This document shows positions 36,316 through 45,783 of a stretch of DNA of 64,000 nt, piece by piece; position 1 is the first letter of the stretch, and each line of letters starts with the position of its first letter. Location of the stretch: assembly GCF_023716485.1 (NCBI RefSeq), contig NZ_CP092418.1:372001-436000 (forward strand). Direction: 5' to 3'. The translations under genes and the position numbers were made by a program. The notes beneath the pieces are model-generated. The model was not told the DNA's origin and made no database searches. It was given only the letters and a program-made list of their open reading frames with translations. This stretch comes from Microbulbifer variabilis (GTDB lineage Bacteria; Pseudomonadota; Gammaproteobacteria; Pseudomonadales; Cellvibrionaceae).

Positions 36316-38316
36316 ATGATTCGCAAACTGTTAATAGCTAATCGCGGCGAAATTGCCTGCCGTATTATCAAGACCGCCCGCCGCCTGGGGGTGGCCACTG
36401 TCGCCGTCTATTCCGATGCGGATGCCGACGCCCTGCATGTGCAGATGGCGGACGAAGCGGTACACCTGGGCCCGGCCCCGGCCAGGGATTCCTACCTGGA
36501 TATCGACAAGGTATTGGGTGCTGCTAAGCAGACTGGTGCTGATGCCATACATCCAGGTTACGGCTTCCTGTCGGAAAATGCCGAGTTTTGCCGCGCTTGC
36601 GATAGCGCCGGCATTATTTTTGTTGGCCCGCCCACCGGCGCGATTGAGGCGATGGGCTCCAAGTCCGCCGCCAAACGTATTATGGAAGAGGCCAATGTGC
36701 CCCTGGTGCCTGGTTACCACGGCACAAACCAAAATGAAGAGCTGCTGGAAGGCCATGCCAATCGCATCGGTTACCCGGTATTGCTGAAAGCCGCTGCCGG
36801 TGGTGGTGGTAAGGGCATGCGCCGTGTCGACAGCGCCGATGAATTCCACGAAGCATTAGCTGCAGCCAAGCGTGAGGCCATGAATGCCTTTGGCGACGAC
36901 ATCATGCTGCTGGAGCGCTATGTGGTGAGTCCCCGCCATGTGGAAATCCAGGTGTTCTGCGATCAGCAGGGCAACGGTGTCTACCTGTTTGAACGGGATT
37001 GCTCGGTGCAGCGCCGCCATCAAAAAGTAGTGGAAGAAGCTCCCGCACCGGGCATGACTCCGGAGCTGCGCGCCCGCATGGGTGAAGCGGCCCTGCGCGC
37101 GGCCCACGCGATTGGTTACGTGGGTGCCGGCACGGTGGAGTTCCTGCTGGATGCCAGCGGTGCCTTCTACTTTATGGAAATGAATACCCGTTTGCAGGTA
37201 GAGCACCCGGTGACGGAAATGATCACCGACCAGGACCTGGTGGCCTGGCAGCTGTCAGTTGCCGCTGGCGATACCCTGCCCATGAGCCAGGATGAGCTGC
37301 AGATCAACGGCCACGCCATGGAAGTGCGTATCTACGCCGAGGACCCGGACAATGATTTCCTGCCGGCAACCGGCGTATTGGTGCGTCACCAGCCCCCGGC
37401 GGAAGGCGAGGGCGTGCGGGTGGACACCGGTGTGCAGACCGGCGATGAAATCAGTGTGCATTACGACCCGATGATTGCCAAATTGATCTGCCACGGCCGC
37501 ACCCGCAAAGAAGCCTTGGCCAAACTGGATCGCGCACTGCGTGATTACCAGATTGCCGGTGTGCGCCACAATATCGAATTCCTGCGCCGAGTGATCAATC
37601 ACCAGGCATTTGCCAGCGGTTGTATTTCGACGCACTTTATCGAGGACTACGAGGCGGAAGTGCTGCATCAGGAGCAGACACTGACGCCGCTGAAGTGCGC
37701 CGCTATTGCCGGTTATTTGCAGCAGTGTGAAGAGCGCGATCTGCGCAACAGCGCACCGCAGCGAGATCCTTTCTCCCCTTGGCATAATGGTGATAACTGG
37801 CGCAATGCTCTGGCTGGCAGTCGCACCCAGACGGTGGACTACCGCGGCCAGCACGCTCAAATTCGCTTTGTTGCGGAGGGCGATAGCCTGCGCTGGACTT
37901 GCGATGCCTTGCCTGAGGAACAAAAAGGCGGTGAGATTCGCCTGCTGCCGGGACGCGACTTAATGTTGGTGGACGGCCGTCGCATGAGTTTCTCCGCCGT
38001 GGATACCCGCGATGGCGGTGCTGTATTTATTGATGGTACCCAGGTGGAATTCAAGTTGCTGCCACCGGATATCGGCGAGAGTAATGACCAGGCCCACGGC
38101 CTTGATGCCCCCATGAACGGCACCATAATTTCGCTGCTGGTTGAGCCCGGCTCTACGGTGGAAAAAGACCAGCCACTACTGGTAATGGAAGCCATGAAAA
38201 TGGAACACACCCTGCGGGCTCCAGCATCCGGCACCGTGCAGCAGTTCTTCTGCGCCGAAGGTGAGCTGGTGGATGGCGGCAGCCTGCTGGTGGATTTTGC
38301 CGGGGAGGAGCAATAA
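36316..38316 (+). CDS. liuD: 3-Methylcrotonyl-CoA carboxylase, biotin-containing (alpha) subunit
   Basis: ATP-dependent carboxylation of its own biotin, then handover to LiuB. 666 residues from ATG 36316 (GAAGGA 8 nt upstream). Biotin carboxylase domain, about 1-450: [17 protein letters not shown], the ATP loop [11 protein letters not shown] and [18 protein letters not shown]. Then a linker (BT) domain, and a C-terminal biotinyl domain with Lys628 in [14 protein letters not shown]. The biotin used here is made by the bio operon near the right edge of the window. The stop codon overlaps the liuE ATG by one base. Confidence 0.96.
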   Translation: MIRKLLIANRGEIACRIIKTARRLGVATVAVYSDADADALHVQMADEAVHLGPAPARDSYLDIDKVLGAAKQTGADAIHPGYGFLSENAEFCRACDSAGIIFVGPPTGAIEAMGSKSAAKRIMEEANVPLVPGYHGTNQNEELLEGHANRIGYPVLLKAAAGGGGKGMRRVDSADEFHEALAAAKREAMNAFGDDIMLLERYVVSPRHVEIQVFCDQQGNGVYLFERDCSVQRRHQKVVEEAPAPGMTPELRARMGEAALRAAHAIGYVGAGTVEFLLDASGAFYFMEMNTRLQVEHPVTEMITDQDLVAWQLSVAAGDTLPMSQDELQINGHAMEVRIYAEDPDNDFLPATGVLVRHQPPAEGEGVRVDTGVQTGDEISVHYDPMIAKLICHGRTRKEALAKLDRALRDYQIAGVRHNIEFLRRVINHQAFASGCISTHFIEDYEAEVLHQEQTLTPLKCAAIAGYLQQCEERDLRNSAPQRDPFSPWHNGDNWRNALAGSRTQTVDYRGQHAQIRFVAEGDSLRWTCDALPEEQKGGEIRLLPGRDLMLVDGRRMSFSAVDTRDGGAVFIDGTQVEFKLLPPDIGESNDQAHGLDAPMNGTIISLLVEPGSTVEKDQPLLVMEAMKMEHTLRAPASGTVQQFFCAEGELVDGGSLLVDFAGEEQ

Positions 38317-39215
38317 TGACTTTGCCCAAGCAAGTCAAAATCGTCGAAGTGGGGCCCCGCGATGGTCTGCAAAATGAAAAGCAGCCTATCTCTGTGGAGA
38401 CCCGTATCGCTTTGGTAGACAAACTCAGTGCTAGCGGGTTGTCGGTTATTGAAGCCGGCAGTTTTGTCAGCCCCAAGTGGGTACCGCAGATGGCCGCCAG
38501 TGAGGAAGTGTTGGCGGGTATCCAGCGCAATGAGGGTGTTATCTACAGCGCGCTCACGCCAAACTTAAAAGGCTATGAGCGCGCCGTGGAAGCCAAAGCG
38601 GATGAGGTCGCCGTTTTCGGTGCGGCCTCAGAAGCCTTCACCCAGAAAAACATTAATTGCAGTATTGCTGAGAGCCTGGAACGCTTCCGTCCACTGGTGG
38701 AAAAAGCCAAGCAAGACGGTATACCTGTGCGCGGATACGTATCCTGCGTACTTGGTTGTCCCTATGAAGGCGATATTGATCCGGCCAAAGTGGCAGAAGT
38801 TAGTGCCGCTCTATTGGAAATGGGTTGCTACGAAATTTCCCTCGGCGACACCATCGGTGTCGGCACCCCGGAATCCGCCAAGCGTATGCTGGAGCAGGTG
38901 ATGGCCCGTGTACCTGTGGAAAAACTTGCGGTACATTTCCACGATACCTACGGCCAGGCACTGGCCAATATCTACGCGGCCTTACAAATGGGTGTCGCAG
39001 TAGTAGATTCCGCCGTAGCCGGCCTGGGCGGCTGCCCCTATGCCCGCGGCGCTTCCGGTAATGTTGCCAGTGAGGATGTGCTTTATATGCTCAATGGCAT
39101 GGGTATTGAAACCGGCGTGGATATACAGTTGCTGGCAGAGGCTGGGAACTTTATTTCTGAACAGCTGGGGCGGGAAACCAACTCCCGTGTGGCTAAGGCT
39201 TTGGCGCCCTGCTGA
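38316..39215 (+). CDS. liuE: Hydroxymethylglutaryl-CoA lyase
   Basis: Splits HMG-CoA to acetyl-CoA and acetoacetate, ending the pathway. 299 residues, TIM barrel. Motifs are [12 protein letters not shown] (metal/acid site), [29 protein letters not shown] (metal His pair) and the signature [20 protein letters not shown] with its active-site Cys. The TAATG overlap with liuD shows coupled translation. The operon terminator follows. Confidence 0.96.
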   Translation: MTLPKQVKIVEVGPRDGLQNEKQPISVETRIALVDKLSASGLSVIEAGSFVSPKWVPQMAASEEVLAGIQRNEGVIYSALTPNLKGYERAVEAKADEVAVFGAASEAFTQKNINCSIAESLERFRPLVEKAKQDGIPVRGYVSCVLGCPYEGDIDPAKVAEVSAALLEMGCYEISLGDTIGVGTPESAKRMLEQVMARVPVEKLAVHFHDTYGQALANIYAALQMGVAVVDSAVAGLGGCPYARGASGNVASEDVLYMLNGMGIETGVDIQLLAEAGNFISEQLGRETNSRVAKALAPC

Positions 39216-39229
39216 ATGAGTAGTGGGTT

Positions 39230-39257
39230 CTCTCCAGAGAGTGTTTTTTCTGGAGAG
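39230..39257 (+). terminator. Probable terminator of the liu operon
   Basis: CTCTCCAGA and TCTGGAGAG form a 9-bp stem with a T-rich loop, 15 bp after the liuE stop. The T-run beyond it is weak (GACCTTTTAG), so efficiency is uncertain. Confidence 0.6.
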
Positions 39258-39300
39258 GACCTTTTAGAGAATTTTAGAATCATTTTTGTCAGTGCTAAAT

Positions 39301-39732
39301 CTACATAGGATTGCCCATCGTGAGATTTGTTACATCAAATCCACCTCTGTTGCCTTTCACTGATACCATAAATATTACATCTCCCTTGGTAAACTTACAG
39401 AGGATTTGATATTTATATATATGAGTAACTCCTTTTTCAGAAAAAGAAACATGCTTTCTTATATCTAGCGTCTTAATCTCTTCAATTTTTATAAGCGCAC
39501 CCTGCTTTTCACCCCAAGATATAATTTCTTCTCTGATGTGTTGGTCTCTAGGTACTGGGTAATTAGATTTAGACCAATAGGCTTCAAAATTATCTCGGTC
39601 TAATTTTTGGAATGAAAGGATTAATCCTTCAGCTTTCTTCTTAGCCATTTTAGGAAGGTCAAAAATTATCATATACATCGAAAAGCTGATAAAAAATAAA
39701 GTCGAGAGGATAAAAGCTCCTCGAGTTATCAT
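39301..39732 (-). CDS. Membrane-anchored hypothetical protein
   Basis: 143 residues from ATG 39732; TTG 39753 is an alternative. One N-terminal span (FILSTLFFISFSMYMIIF), then a soluble outer domain with alternating strands such as THIYKYQILCKFTKGDVIFM and NRGGFDVTNLTMGNPM. It looks like a small single-domain beta protein tethered to the membrane. I recognise no family. It is clearly more AT-rich than the liu genes next to it and marks the start of an AT-rich accessory stretch. Confidence 0.6.
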   Translation of the reverse strand: MITRGAFILSTLFFISFSMYMIIFDLPKMAKKKAEGLILSFQKLDRDNFEAYWSKSNYPVPRDQHIREEIISWGEKQGALIKIEEIKTLDIRKHVSFSEKGVTHIYKYQILCKFTKGDVIFMVSVKGNRGGFDVTNLTMGNPM

Positions 39733-40138
39733 TTTTTTAAACTTCACTTCCAAAATTTACCCTATAAATTAAGTGCGCCCAGCAATTTTCCATATTATGG
39801 GTGGCCAATGTCATCTATAGATAATTTAGGGGCGCAGTTTAAACGTATTTTAGATACTATATCCTATTTCGTCATGGTAGGCGAAGTTGATATGTCAAGC
39901 AGTTGATAAATAAAAAAGTATGATTTTTTCTTGCTTGCGATATATTCTCGATAATTAATTGTTGGCTATAAGCTACTTTGGTGAGTTCTACTAATTTACT
40001 ATTTATATAAGTTTATATTTGCTTCAAGGCTCAATAATTTTAGAGGGCTGACAGCCCTTGTTCTTTATGATGTCCTATTTATAGTTAGGTTTTCGACTAG
40101 TCTTTTGAAGTTAATTTTTTTGAGTTTAAAAATTAAAG
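39733..40138. other. AT-rich intergenic region
   Basis: About 400 bp without a supported gene. A short hairpin AGGGCT-GAC-AGCCCT (40044-40058) followed by TTGTTCTTT could terminate plus-strand reading. It lies 80 bp beyond the multicopper oxidase stop. Confidence 0.35.
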
Positions 40139-42055
40139 CTAATTAGATTGGCGCTTATTTACTAAGCTGGGAGCCAACACCCTAAATGGTCTCATCATAT
40201 CGTAATCCTCATGGGAGAGCAGATGACAGTGCCATACATAGAGTCCCTCGCGGTCGAAGCGGGCTATTACCCGTGTTACTTGGCCGGGAAGGGCGATGAC
40301 CGTATCTTTGGGGCCGCTTTCTTCTGGTTGTGGTGGAAGGGGTTTCCCCTGTAGAGATTCTATTTCCAGTCGTGCACCCTGAAATATCTTATCTGTATGC
40401 ATAAATTTCTGCGGCTTGGCAATAAGTTTTCCTTTAAAAGGCTGGCGATCCAGTATCTGGAATTCCACTAGATGAATATGGATTGGGTGGGCTGATACTG
40501 TAGGGTTGTATATCTCCCAGATCTCAACGGCGTTGTGTTGGATTATTTCTGTAGTAGGGTCTTCAAAAAATAGGGAGCCCTCCTTTACTGGACCTAACAT
40601 GAGTAGATTGCGGCCGTAGGGATCGTCCAACCGGTAGGTGGCAAGTTGTCGTGTGCGACTGGCATGGTTAAGCCTATTAAGAGGGGTGCGCAAGGGAGTA
40701 TTTAGGCTGAGTTTTAAATCTCCAATGGTACTTTTGATCTTTGATTTCTGTTTATTAGAAGTGGCGTCTGTAGATTTCGGAGCAATATGGAATTGCAGGA
40801 TCTGGCCTGTAGTATTTGGATCGGTAGCTGGTGTGATGCCGCCGCGCCCATCACTTAATACGCGTTTACCATCCGGGTTATAGACAAGTGGAATTGAACT
40901 CTTTGGATCATTGGCCTCTACAAAGCCTTTAAAAGGGACATCCGGTCCAAAGTTTCGCAGTGTCAGCTTACGCCCTTCATAACCACTGAAATCTACTAAA
41001 ACATCTGCTCGCTCTGCGGGTGCCAATATCAGCTCAGCCAATTTTACAGGATGATCGAGAAATCCGCCGTCACCGCCGACTTGTACAAAGGGGGTATTTT
41101 CGTCGATCCTGAGTATCAGTGTGCGGGTATCGGATGCGTTGAGTAACCGCAATCGATAGACGTGTGGAGTGACACTGACTTTGGGCCAGCTCATGCCGTT
41201 GACCAGTATAAAATTGCCAAAAAACTCGTCGAGATGAGAGGGATTGGGCCAATTGACTTTAACTGCTTCATGGGAAACTGGTGATGGAGGCTGGTCCCTC
41301 CAGCCAGGAAAATACAGCTGTCCATCGGAGCTAAACAAGCTGTCTGTAATAGCGGCTACAAAAGTGCGCTCTTCTGCGGGGAGCAGCTTCTCCTGTATCA
41401 GGCGGTCTTCATTGTCATCGCCGACCAGGTAAAAACCGAATAGACCTGCGTAAACATTAAGGCGCGTCATGCCCAGGGTGTGGTCGTGATACCAGATAGT
41501 GGCGGCATCTTGAGTGTTGTCGTATTCGTAAATCCTTTTCTCAAATAATGGTCCCGTCTCACGATAATTGCGGGTGTACCAAGCGAGGGGGTTGCCGTCA
41601 CTTTTCCACTCTGTATGCCCGCCGTGAAGGTGGATAACCATAGGTACAGCTTTTGGATCTTTTACGTCGGCGAGGTGAATGGATCGATCCACAGGAAATA
41701 GATGCGGACCCGGTAGCTCATTCGCCCAGTGTACAAATACCGGTTGGCCTTCTCGGGCGCGAATAGTAGGGCCAGGAGAGTGGATGCGACCTGCATATTC
41801 AAAACCCCAGGCCTTAGTCATTATGCGTTTGCCATCCTTATCCCGTAGCCCCATCCAAACTTCAGTGGGGCGGGCGGGTAGTTTAATCGGGGCTGATCCC
41901 TGAGGGCGGATTTCTACGGGTATTGGCAGTTCATTGACGAAGTTATCCACAGTTGCTGGATCCAGCAGCCGCAGGGGAGTTGCTTTAGCCACATTTTCAG
42001 CAGCAGTCAGGGCAAGGGGGATTAACAACAGCAGGGAAAAGATTACCCGAAACAT
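40139..42055 (-). CDS. Exported multicopper oxidase (CotA/bilirubin oxidase-like)
   Basis: 638 residues with a signal peptide (1-18). Four copper motifs are intact: IHLHGGH and WYHDHTLGMTR (trinuclear/T2-T3), HPIHIHLVEFQILD, and WHCHLLSHEDYDMMRPF with the T1 Cys-His and axial Met. It has three cupredoxin domains in the CotA/bilirubin oxidase style. It probably oxidises metals (Cu(I), Mn(II)) or phenolics in the periplasm. There is no copper-resistance partner (copB, copper ATPase or CueR) beside it, so copper tolerance is only one possibility. The insert around residues 415-445 is rich in Lys and Ser. Confidence 0.9.
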   Translation of the reverse strand: MFRVIFSLLLLIPLALTAAENVAKATPLRLLDPATVDNFVNELPIPVEIRPQGSAPIKLPARPTEVWMGLRDKDGKRIMTKAWGFEYAGRIHSPGPTIRAREGQPVFVHWANELPGPHLFPVDRSIHLADVKDPKAVPMVIHLHGGHTEWKSDGNPLAWYTRNYRETGPLFEKRIYEYDNTQDAATIWYHDHTLGMTRLNVYAGLFGFYLVGDDNEDRLIQEKLLPAEERTFVAAITDSLFSSDGQLYFPGWRDQPPSPVSHEAVKVNWPNPSHLDEFFGNFILVNGMSWPKVSVTPHVYRLRLLNASDTRTLILRIDENTPFVQVGGDGGFLDHPVKLAELILAPAERADVLVDFSGYEGRKLTLRNFGPDVPFKGFVEANDPKSSIPLVYNPDGKRVLSDGRGGITPATDPNTTGQILQFHIAPKSTDATSNKQKSKIKSTIGDLKLSLNTPLRTPLNRLNHASRTRQLATYRLDDPYGRNLLMLGPVKEGSLFFEDPTTEIIQHNAVEIWEIYNPTVSAHPIHIHLVEFQILDRQPFKGKLIAKPQKFMHTDKIFQGARLEIESLQGKPLPPQPEESGPKDTVIALPGQVTRVIARFDREGLYVWHCHLLSHEDYDMMRPFRVLAPSLVNKRQSN

Positions 42056-42173
42056 TGGCTGTTTTTAGCAGTAAGTATTTAACAGCCAAGTATAGGTAAA
42101 CAAGCGGTTTCGGTGGTGTTAACTTGGGGGGCAGGTAAGGGCGCACAGGGCCCTTACCTGATGCGACCCTTCA

Positions 42174-43088
42174 TTAGATAAAGCGATTGATCGCTGTTTT
42201 GGCATTGTCCTGATAGGTAGGATTGTCCAGGTCCGGGAAAAGCTTCCACTGTTCACCAAGAGGTCCAGTCAATCCGCGTTCACTGCCGTAAAAAATACCT
42301 GTGCGGAAGGATGTTGTATCCAGTAGGGCGTCGATATAGCGCTTGGCGCCTATTTCTACTTTGTGGACTTTGCCAAGTAGCAGCATAATCCGCATCATGC
42401 CCTTCATCATATATTGCTTGAATAACGACAGTGTATTGAAGCCCTCTGTGCCTACAGTAGCCCCTGGACTCATGGTTACGAAGCGGATATGGGGGACTTC
42501 TCGCGCCATGGAAGACATCCATAGGGCGCCCATATACTTTATCGGACCATAGGGTACCGTAGCGTCTTTGGTACTGGCATAGAGCTTTCCTTCACAGATC
42601 TGCATAAATTCCTCCACAGAGGCGCTTTTCAGCTCTGGTCGCTTCATACCCATCTCTTTTACACCGCGAGCAGCCTCGGAGCCTGCGTAGATAGCAGTCT
42701 GGGTTAATTTATTGGCTTTCAGCAACTCGTTAGTCAGTAGTGCATGCCCGAGCAGGTTGACGGCGAAAATTTGTGTGACTCCCTCAGGGGTCTTGTTGTA
42801 AAACTCTTTCCCCCCGGTACCGCCAGCATTCATAACCAGAGCATCAACTGGGGAGTCCAGGTTCTTAACTGCCTCTTTAACAGCTTGTTGATCCGCGACA
42901 TCAATCAGCAATACTTCGAAGATATTCCTGCCTGTTTCCGACACCAGCTTGGCCTGGGTTTCTTTGGCTTTGTGCAGATTGCGGCAGCCGAGATAGATCT
43001 TGTTAATCTGCTGGTACTCCGCCAGTTGCTTGGCGCACTCCCTACCTAAGCCTGCATTCGCTCCGGTAATCAAAACACTCTTAATCAT
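42174..43088 (-). CDS. Short-chain dehydrogenase/reductase, protochlorophyllide-reductase-like
   Basis: 304 residues from ATG 43088 (AGAAAG upstream). Rossmann SDR with IKSVLITGANAGLGRECAKQ at the N-terminus, the strand DALVMNAGGTGG (NAG motif) and VPYGPIKYMGALW providing YxxxK. The motif SAGLGRE and the overall length resemble the light-independent protochlorophyllide reductase/retinol dehydrogenase-like branch rather than FabG. The substrate is unknown. It is divergent from a DUF4345 gene across a 41-bp inverted repeat. Confidence 0.83.
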   Translation of the reverse strand: MIKSVLITGANAGLGRECAKQLAEYQQINKIYLGCRNLHKAKETQAKLVSETGRNIFEVLLIDVADQQAVKEAVKNLDSPVDALVMNAGGTGGKEFYNKTPEGVTQIFAVNLLGHALLTNELLKANKLTQTAIYAGSEAARGVKEMGMKRPELKSASVEEFMQICEGKLYASTKDATVPYGPIKYMGALWMSSMAREVPHIRFVTMSPGATVGTEGFNTLSLFKQYMMKGMMRIMLLLGKVHKVEIGAKRYIDALLDTTSFRTGIFYGSERGLTGPLGEQWKLFPDLDNPTYQDNAKTAINRFI

Positions 43089-43185
43089 CTTTCTGTCTCT
43101 GTGGATATTGGGAACTGGTGCCCGGATATCGATATACCCGGCTGTTGGAGGGAAAGATAAGCGGTTAAGCGCCTCGGCTTTTGAC

Positions 43186-43226
43186 ATTTCTTGCTGTCTT
43201 AGTGGGATACTAAGACCGCAAGAAAT
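43186..43226. repeat. Long inverted repeat between divergent genes
   Basis: Two 18-bp arms, ATTTCTTGCTGTCTTAGT and ACTAAGACCGCAAGAAAT, match at 17 of 18 positions around a 5-nt centre. The repeat lies midway between the SDR gene and the DUF4345 gene. It could be a two-dimer operator for a regulator of both genes, or a stable cruciform. No T-run makes it a terminator. Confidence 0.75.
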
Positions 43227-43297
43227 ATCAAAAATAGGGCCTTACCGGCCAATATGATTAGGTCACCTCTTCAAATACGGCAAACTAAGGTGACACT

Positions 43298-43729
43298 ATG
43301 AATCAGGCGAGTTCTATAGAAAGAAAAATTTTCCAATTGTTAGTGGTAGCGCTGGCGGTGATCTGTTTTGTGCCTGGGGGTATCAGCGCATTTGGAGGTC
43401 TGAATGGCAGTGCTGCCCTGAGTGGTGGTGCTATGATTTTTGGCCCGGATAGCCCCTTAAGAGGATTTTGGGATAATCAATATCGATTTGCCTTTGGTGT
43501 TTTCTTTGCCCAGGGGTTGGTTCTGCTGTATTTCCTGAGCAATATCGAAAAACATAAAGCATTGTTGTACTTCGTGGCTTTATCCCTCTTCATTGGCGGT
43601 CTGGGCCGCTTAAGCAATATTCTGGAATTTGGATTGGTGGATGATCAGGTCTTACCGCCTACGATTATTGAGCTTGCGATAGTTCCACTTCTGGTTTTTT
43701 GGCATAGGCGAGTGGCGTCTCAACGTTAG
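43298..43729 (+). CDS. DUF4345 family membrane protein
   Basis: 143 residues with four hydrophobic spans (about 13-30, 65-82, 88-107 and 118-135). Features such as FVPGGISAFGG, FWDNQYRFAFGVFFAQG and LGRLSNILEFG fit DUF4345, small membrane proteins of unknown role. It is followed 58 bp later by a DUF1330 gene and then an AraC-type regulator on the same strand. Together with the divergent SDR they may form one regulated unit. Confidence 0.78.
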   Translation: MNQASSIERKIFQLLVVALAVICFVPGGISAFGGLNGSAALSGGAMIFGPDSPLRGFWDNQYRFAFGVFFAQGLVLLYFLSNIEKHKALLYFVALSLFIGGLGRLSNILEFGLVDDQVLPPTIIELAIVPLLVFWHRRVASQR

Positions 43730-43787
43730 TCATTAGAAGCTCTTAGTTAAGCAACTAAAAATCATTTATGCTTAAGAGGTTATTACT

Positions 43788-44090
43788 TTGTTACCAGTAT
43801 TTTTACATATAGAGTCTTCACCAAACCTACAGGAATCGCAGGCTCTTCAGCAGTATATAGGTCTGACACCGCAATTAATGCAACAGTATGGGGGGGTGCC
43901 TATTGCCTCTTATGATGTGGAAGAGGCCCTGGACGGGGGTCGGTCACCAAGGGCATTTGTTGTGGTATCTTTTCCGGATCGGGAGGCGATCTATGCATTC
44001 TTTAATGATCCAGCCTACCAGACGATTATTCCTTTGAGGGACAAGGCATTTGCCCATTTACGCTTTTTTATCACTAGTGAACGAATCTGA
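43788..44090 (+). CDS. DUF1330 family protein
   Basis: 100 residues from a TTG start; AGAGG at 43775-43779 is well placed and the only nearby ATG is out of frame. Ferredoxin-like alpha/beta fold of the dimeric alpha-beta barrel group, with ALDGGRSPRAFVVVSFPDREA and FFNDPAYQTIIPLRDKAF typical of DUF1330. Members are small and often sit near oxidoreductases; no catalytic role is known. Confidence 0.78.
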   Translation: MLPVFLHIESSPNLQESQALQQYIGLTPQLMQQYGGVPIASYDVEEALDGGRSPRAFVVVSFPDREAIYAFFNDPAYQTIIPLRDKAFAHLRFFITSERI

Positions 44091-44170
44091 TTTAAAGGCA
44101 AGCTAATTCAGGACGGTGTTGCTCGAAAATCTCACCGTCCCAGCGTAAACAGGTAGGAAAGGAGCCTCAT

Positions 44171-45025
44171 ATGCAGCGATTTTTTAAAAGTATCAACTTC
44201 GTAGAGCAGCATCTATATGACAAAATTTCTGTTCACGAAATTGCTGCTGCCTCTCATTACTCCACCTACCACTTCAGCCGTATTTTTAAGGCATTAGTGG
44301 GGGACTCACCGAAAGAGTATTTGCGTAAGCGCCGATTGACCGTCGCCGCAAAGAGGTTGTTGAGTGAAGATATTGGTATTCTTGAGCTTGCCATGGAGTG
44401 CCAATTTGATTCCCAAGAAGCCTTTACTCGCGCGTTTAAAGCTTTATTTAATGTAACCCCGGCGCAGTATCGAAAGCAGCAGGATCCTTTCCGGTTGCTA
44501 TATAAAGATCAATTTAGCCCTCATATGCTGCACTTCTTGCAAAATGAGTTGTCCATGGAGCCACAAGTTATTTCGCGGCCAGCGATGCAATTGGTGGGGG
44601 TAGCGCAGGAATACGACCATGAAAATCTCAGCTTGCCAAAGCTCTGGTCTGCATTTCGGCCCTACAGGGATAAAATCCCCAATCGTATCAGCGATGAATC
44701 TTTTGGTATCTATGAATGTTATGAGGAAGCGGGTAATGAAATTCAGTTTAAGTATGTCTGCTGTGCGCCGGTTGCCGACCTGACTCAGGTACCCGAGGGT
44801 ATGGTGGCGCGGGAACTACCGGAGCAGTTATATGCAAAATTTGTTCACCGCGGATCTATTACCACCCTGGAACAGACATTGAAGTATATTTGGGGAAGCT
44901 GGTTGCCAAAGTCCAATTACGACTATATTGAGAGGCCAGACTTTGAGCTGTACCCACCAAGATATCAGGTTACCAGCCCGACAGCGGAAATGTTTCTCCA
45001 TATCCCGGTCAAAGAAAGGCCGTAA
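44171..45025 (+). CDS. AraC-family regulator with a GyrI-like effector domain
   Basis: 284 residues. The N-terminal double HTH (about 1-100) has ISVHEIAAASHYSTYHFSRI and the second unit ILELAMECQFDSQEAFTRAF ending FNVTPAQYRKQ. The C-terminal 160 residues form a GyrI-like/effector-binding domain beginning EPQVISRPAMQLVG, as in Rob and related multidrug-sensing activators. It would sense a small hydrophobic molecule and activate nearby genes, the DUF4345/DUF1330 unit or the SDR being the obvious candidates. The ligand is unknown. Confidence 0.88.
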   Translation: MQRFFKSINFVEQHLYDKISVHEIAAASHYSTYHFSRIFKALVGDSPKEYLRKRRLTVAAKRLLSEDIGILELAMECQFDSQEAFTRAFKALFNVTPAQYRKQQDPFRLLYKDQFSPHMLHFLQNELSMEPQVISRPAMQLVGVAQEYDHENLSLPKLWSAFRPYRDKIPNRISDESFGIYECYEEAGNEIQFKYVCCAPVADLTQVPEGMVARELPEQLYAKFVHRGSITTLEQTLKYIWGSWLPKSNYDYIERPDFELYPPRYQVTSPTAEMFLHIPVKERP

Positions 45026-45052
45026 TCGCTTGGCAATAGCGTAGTTTTTTCG

Positions 45053-45649
45053 CTACTCAATCTTTTCGGTTGCCTGGCCGGCGTTGTATCGGTAATGCCC
45101 GGTAATTTTAAAGGAAAACAACATATCTTCCAGCACGGGTCCAGCCCCGATATTGTGTGCGACCAAGTACCGGTTGGTTTTTTGAGAGCGTTTCGCAGTC
45201 ACAATACCGATATGCGGTAAATTACCGGGCAGCATCCAGGTAACGATGTCCCCCGGTAGATAATTCTCTGCCTTGTCACTTATTGAGAGTGATAGCCCTT
45301 TGCGAGTAAAAAAAGCCTGTAGATTGGGTACTCGCCGGTGATCAATATTTTTATCTGGCCTGGAAAGTCCCCATATGCGTTTAGACGGGTAGGCTTGAAA
45401 ATGACCCGATATATCCTCGTGAACTTCTTTTTGCAAATCGATCCCCAGCTTCCTATATGATCGAATCACTACGTCGGTACAAACACCGGTATCAGCCGGC
45501 ACATCTCCATTTGGATAGGGAATAGACACATAAGCAGGATCGTAGCGTACCTTATGATAGGTTCGCTCCAGAGCAGCTTCGGCCAAAGTCATATTTTGTG
45601 CATAGCTACTGGATGAAATAATACCAATAAATAAGATCAACCTTTTCAC
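45053..45649 (-). CDS. Exported DUF1287 protein
   Basis: 198 residues from a GTG start with GAAGGA 10 nt upstream. Signal peptide 1-17. The DUF1287 family pattern is clear: VPADTGVCTDVVIRSYRKLG, NIDHRRVPNLQAFF, YLPGDIVTWMLPGNLPHIGI. The Cys, His and Asp residues resemble an NlpC/P60-like cysteine peptidase or amidase site, so a peptidoglycan role is plausible. It is alone on its strand, in AT-rich surroundings. Confidence 0.82.
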   Translation of the reverse strand: MKRLILFIGIISSSSYAQNMTLAEAALERTYHKVRYDPAYVSIPYPNGDVPADTGVCTDVVIRSYRKLGIDLQKEVHEDISGHFQAYPSKRIWGLSRPDKNIDHRRVPNLQAFFTRKGLSLSISDKAENYLPGDIVTWMLPGNLPHIGIVTAKRSQKTNRYLVAHNIGAGPVLEDMLFSFKITGHYRYNAGQATEKIE

Positions 45650-45783
45650 CTTATTATCCTTCTATTTTTTGCTTGTTTTGTGGATTCACTTTGCTAAAAA
45701 GAATATAGATAAAAATCTCTTCCATACTATCTATTGTGCATTGGTCAGAGGATGTGCATTCAATGATGTATAGGTTGAGTTCT

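Noticed and set aside
36295..36316. Earlier in-frame ATG of liuD at 36295
   Set aside because: It lies inside liuC; the ATG at 36316 has GAAGGA 8 nt upstream and gives the family N-terminus [11 protein letters not shown].
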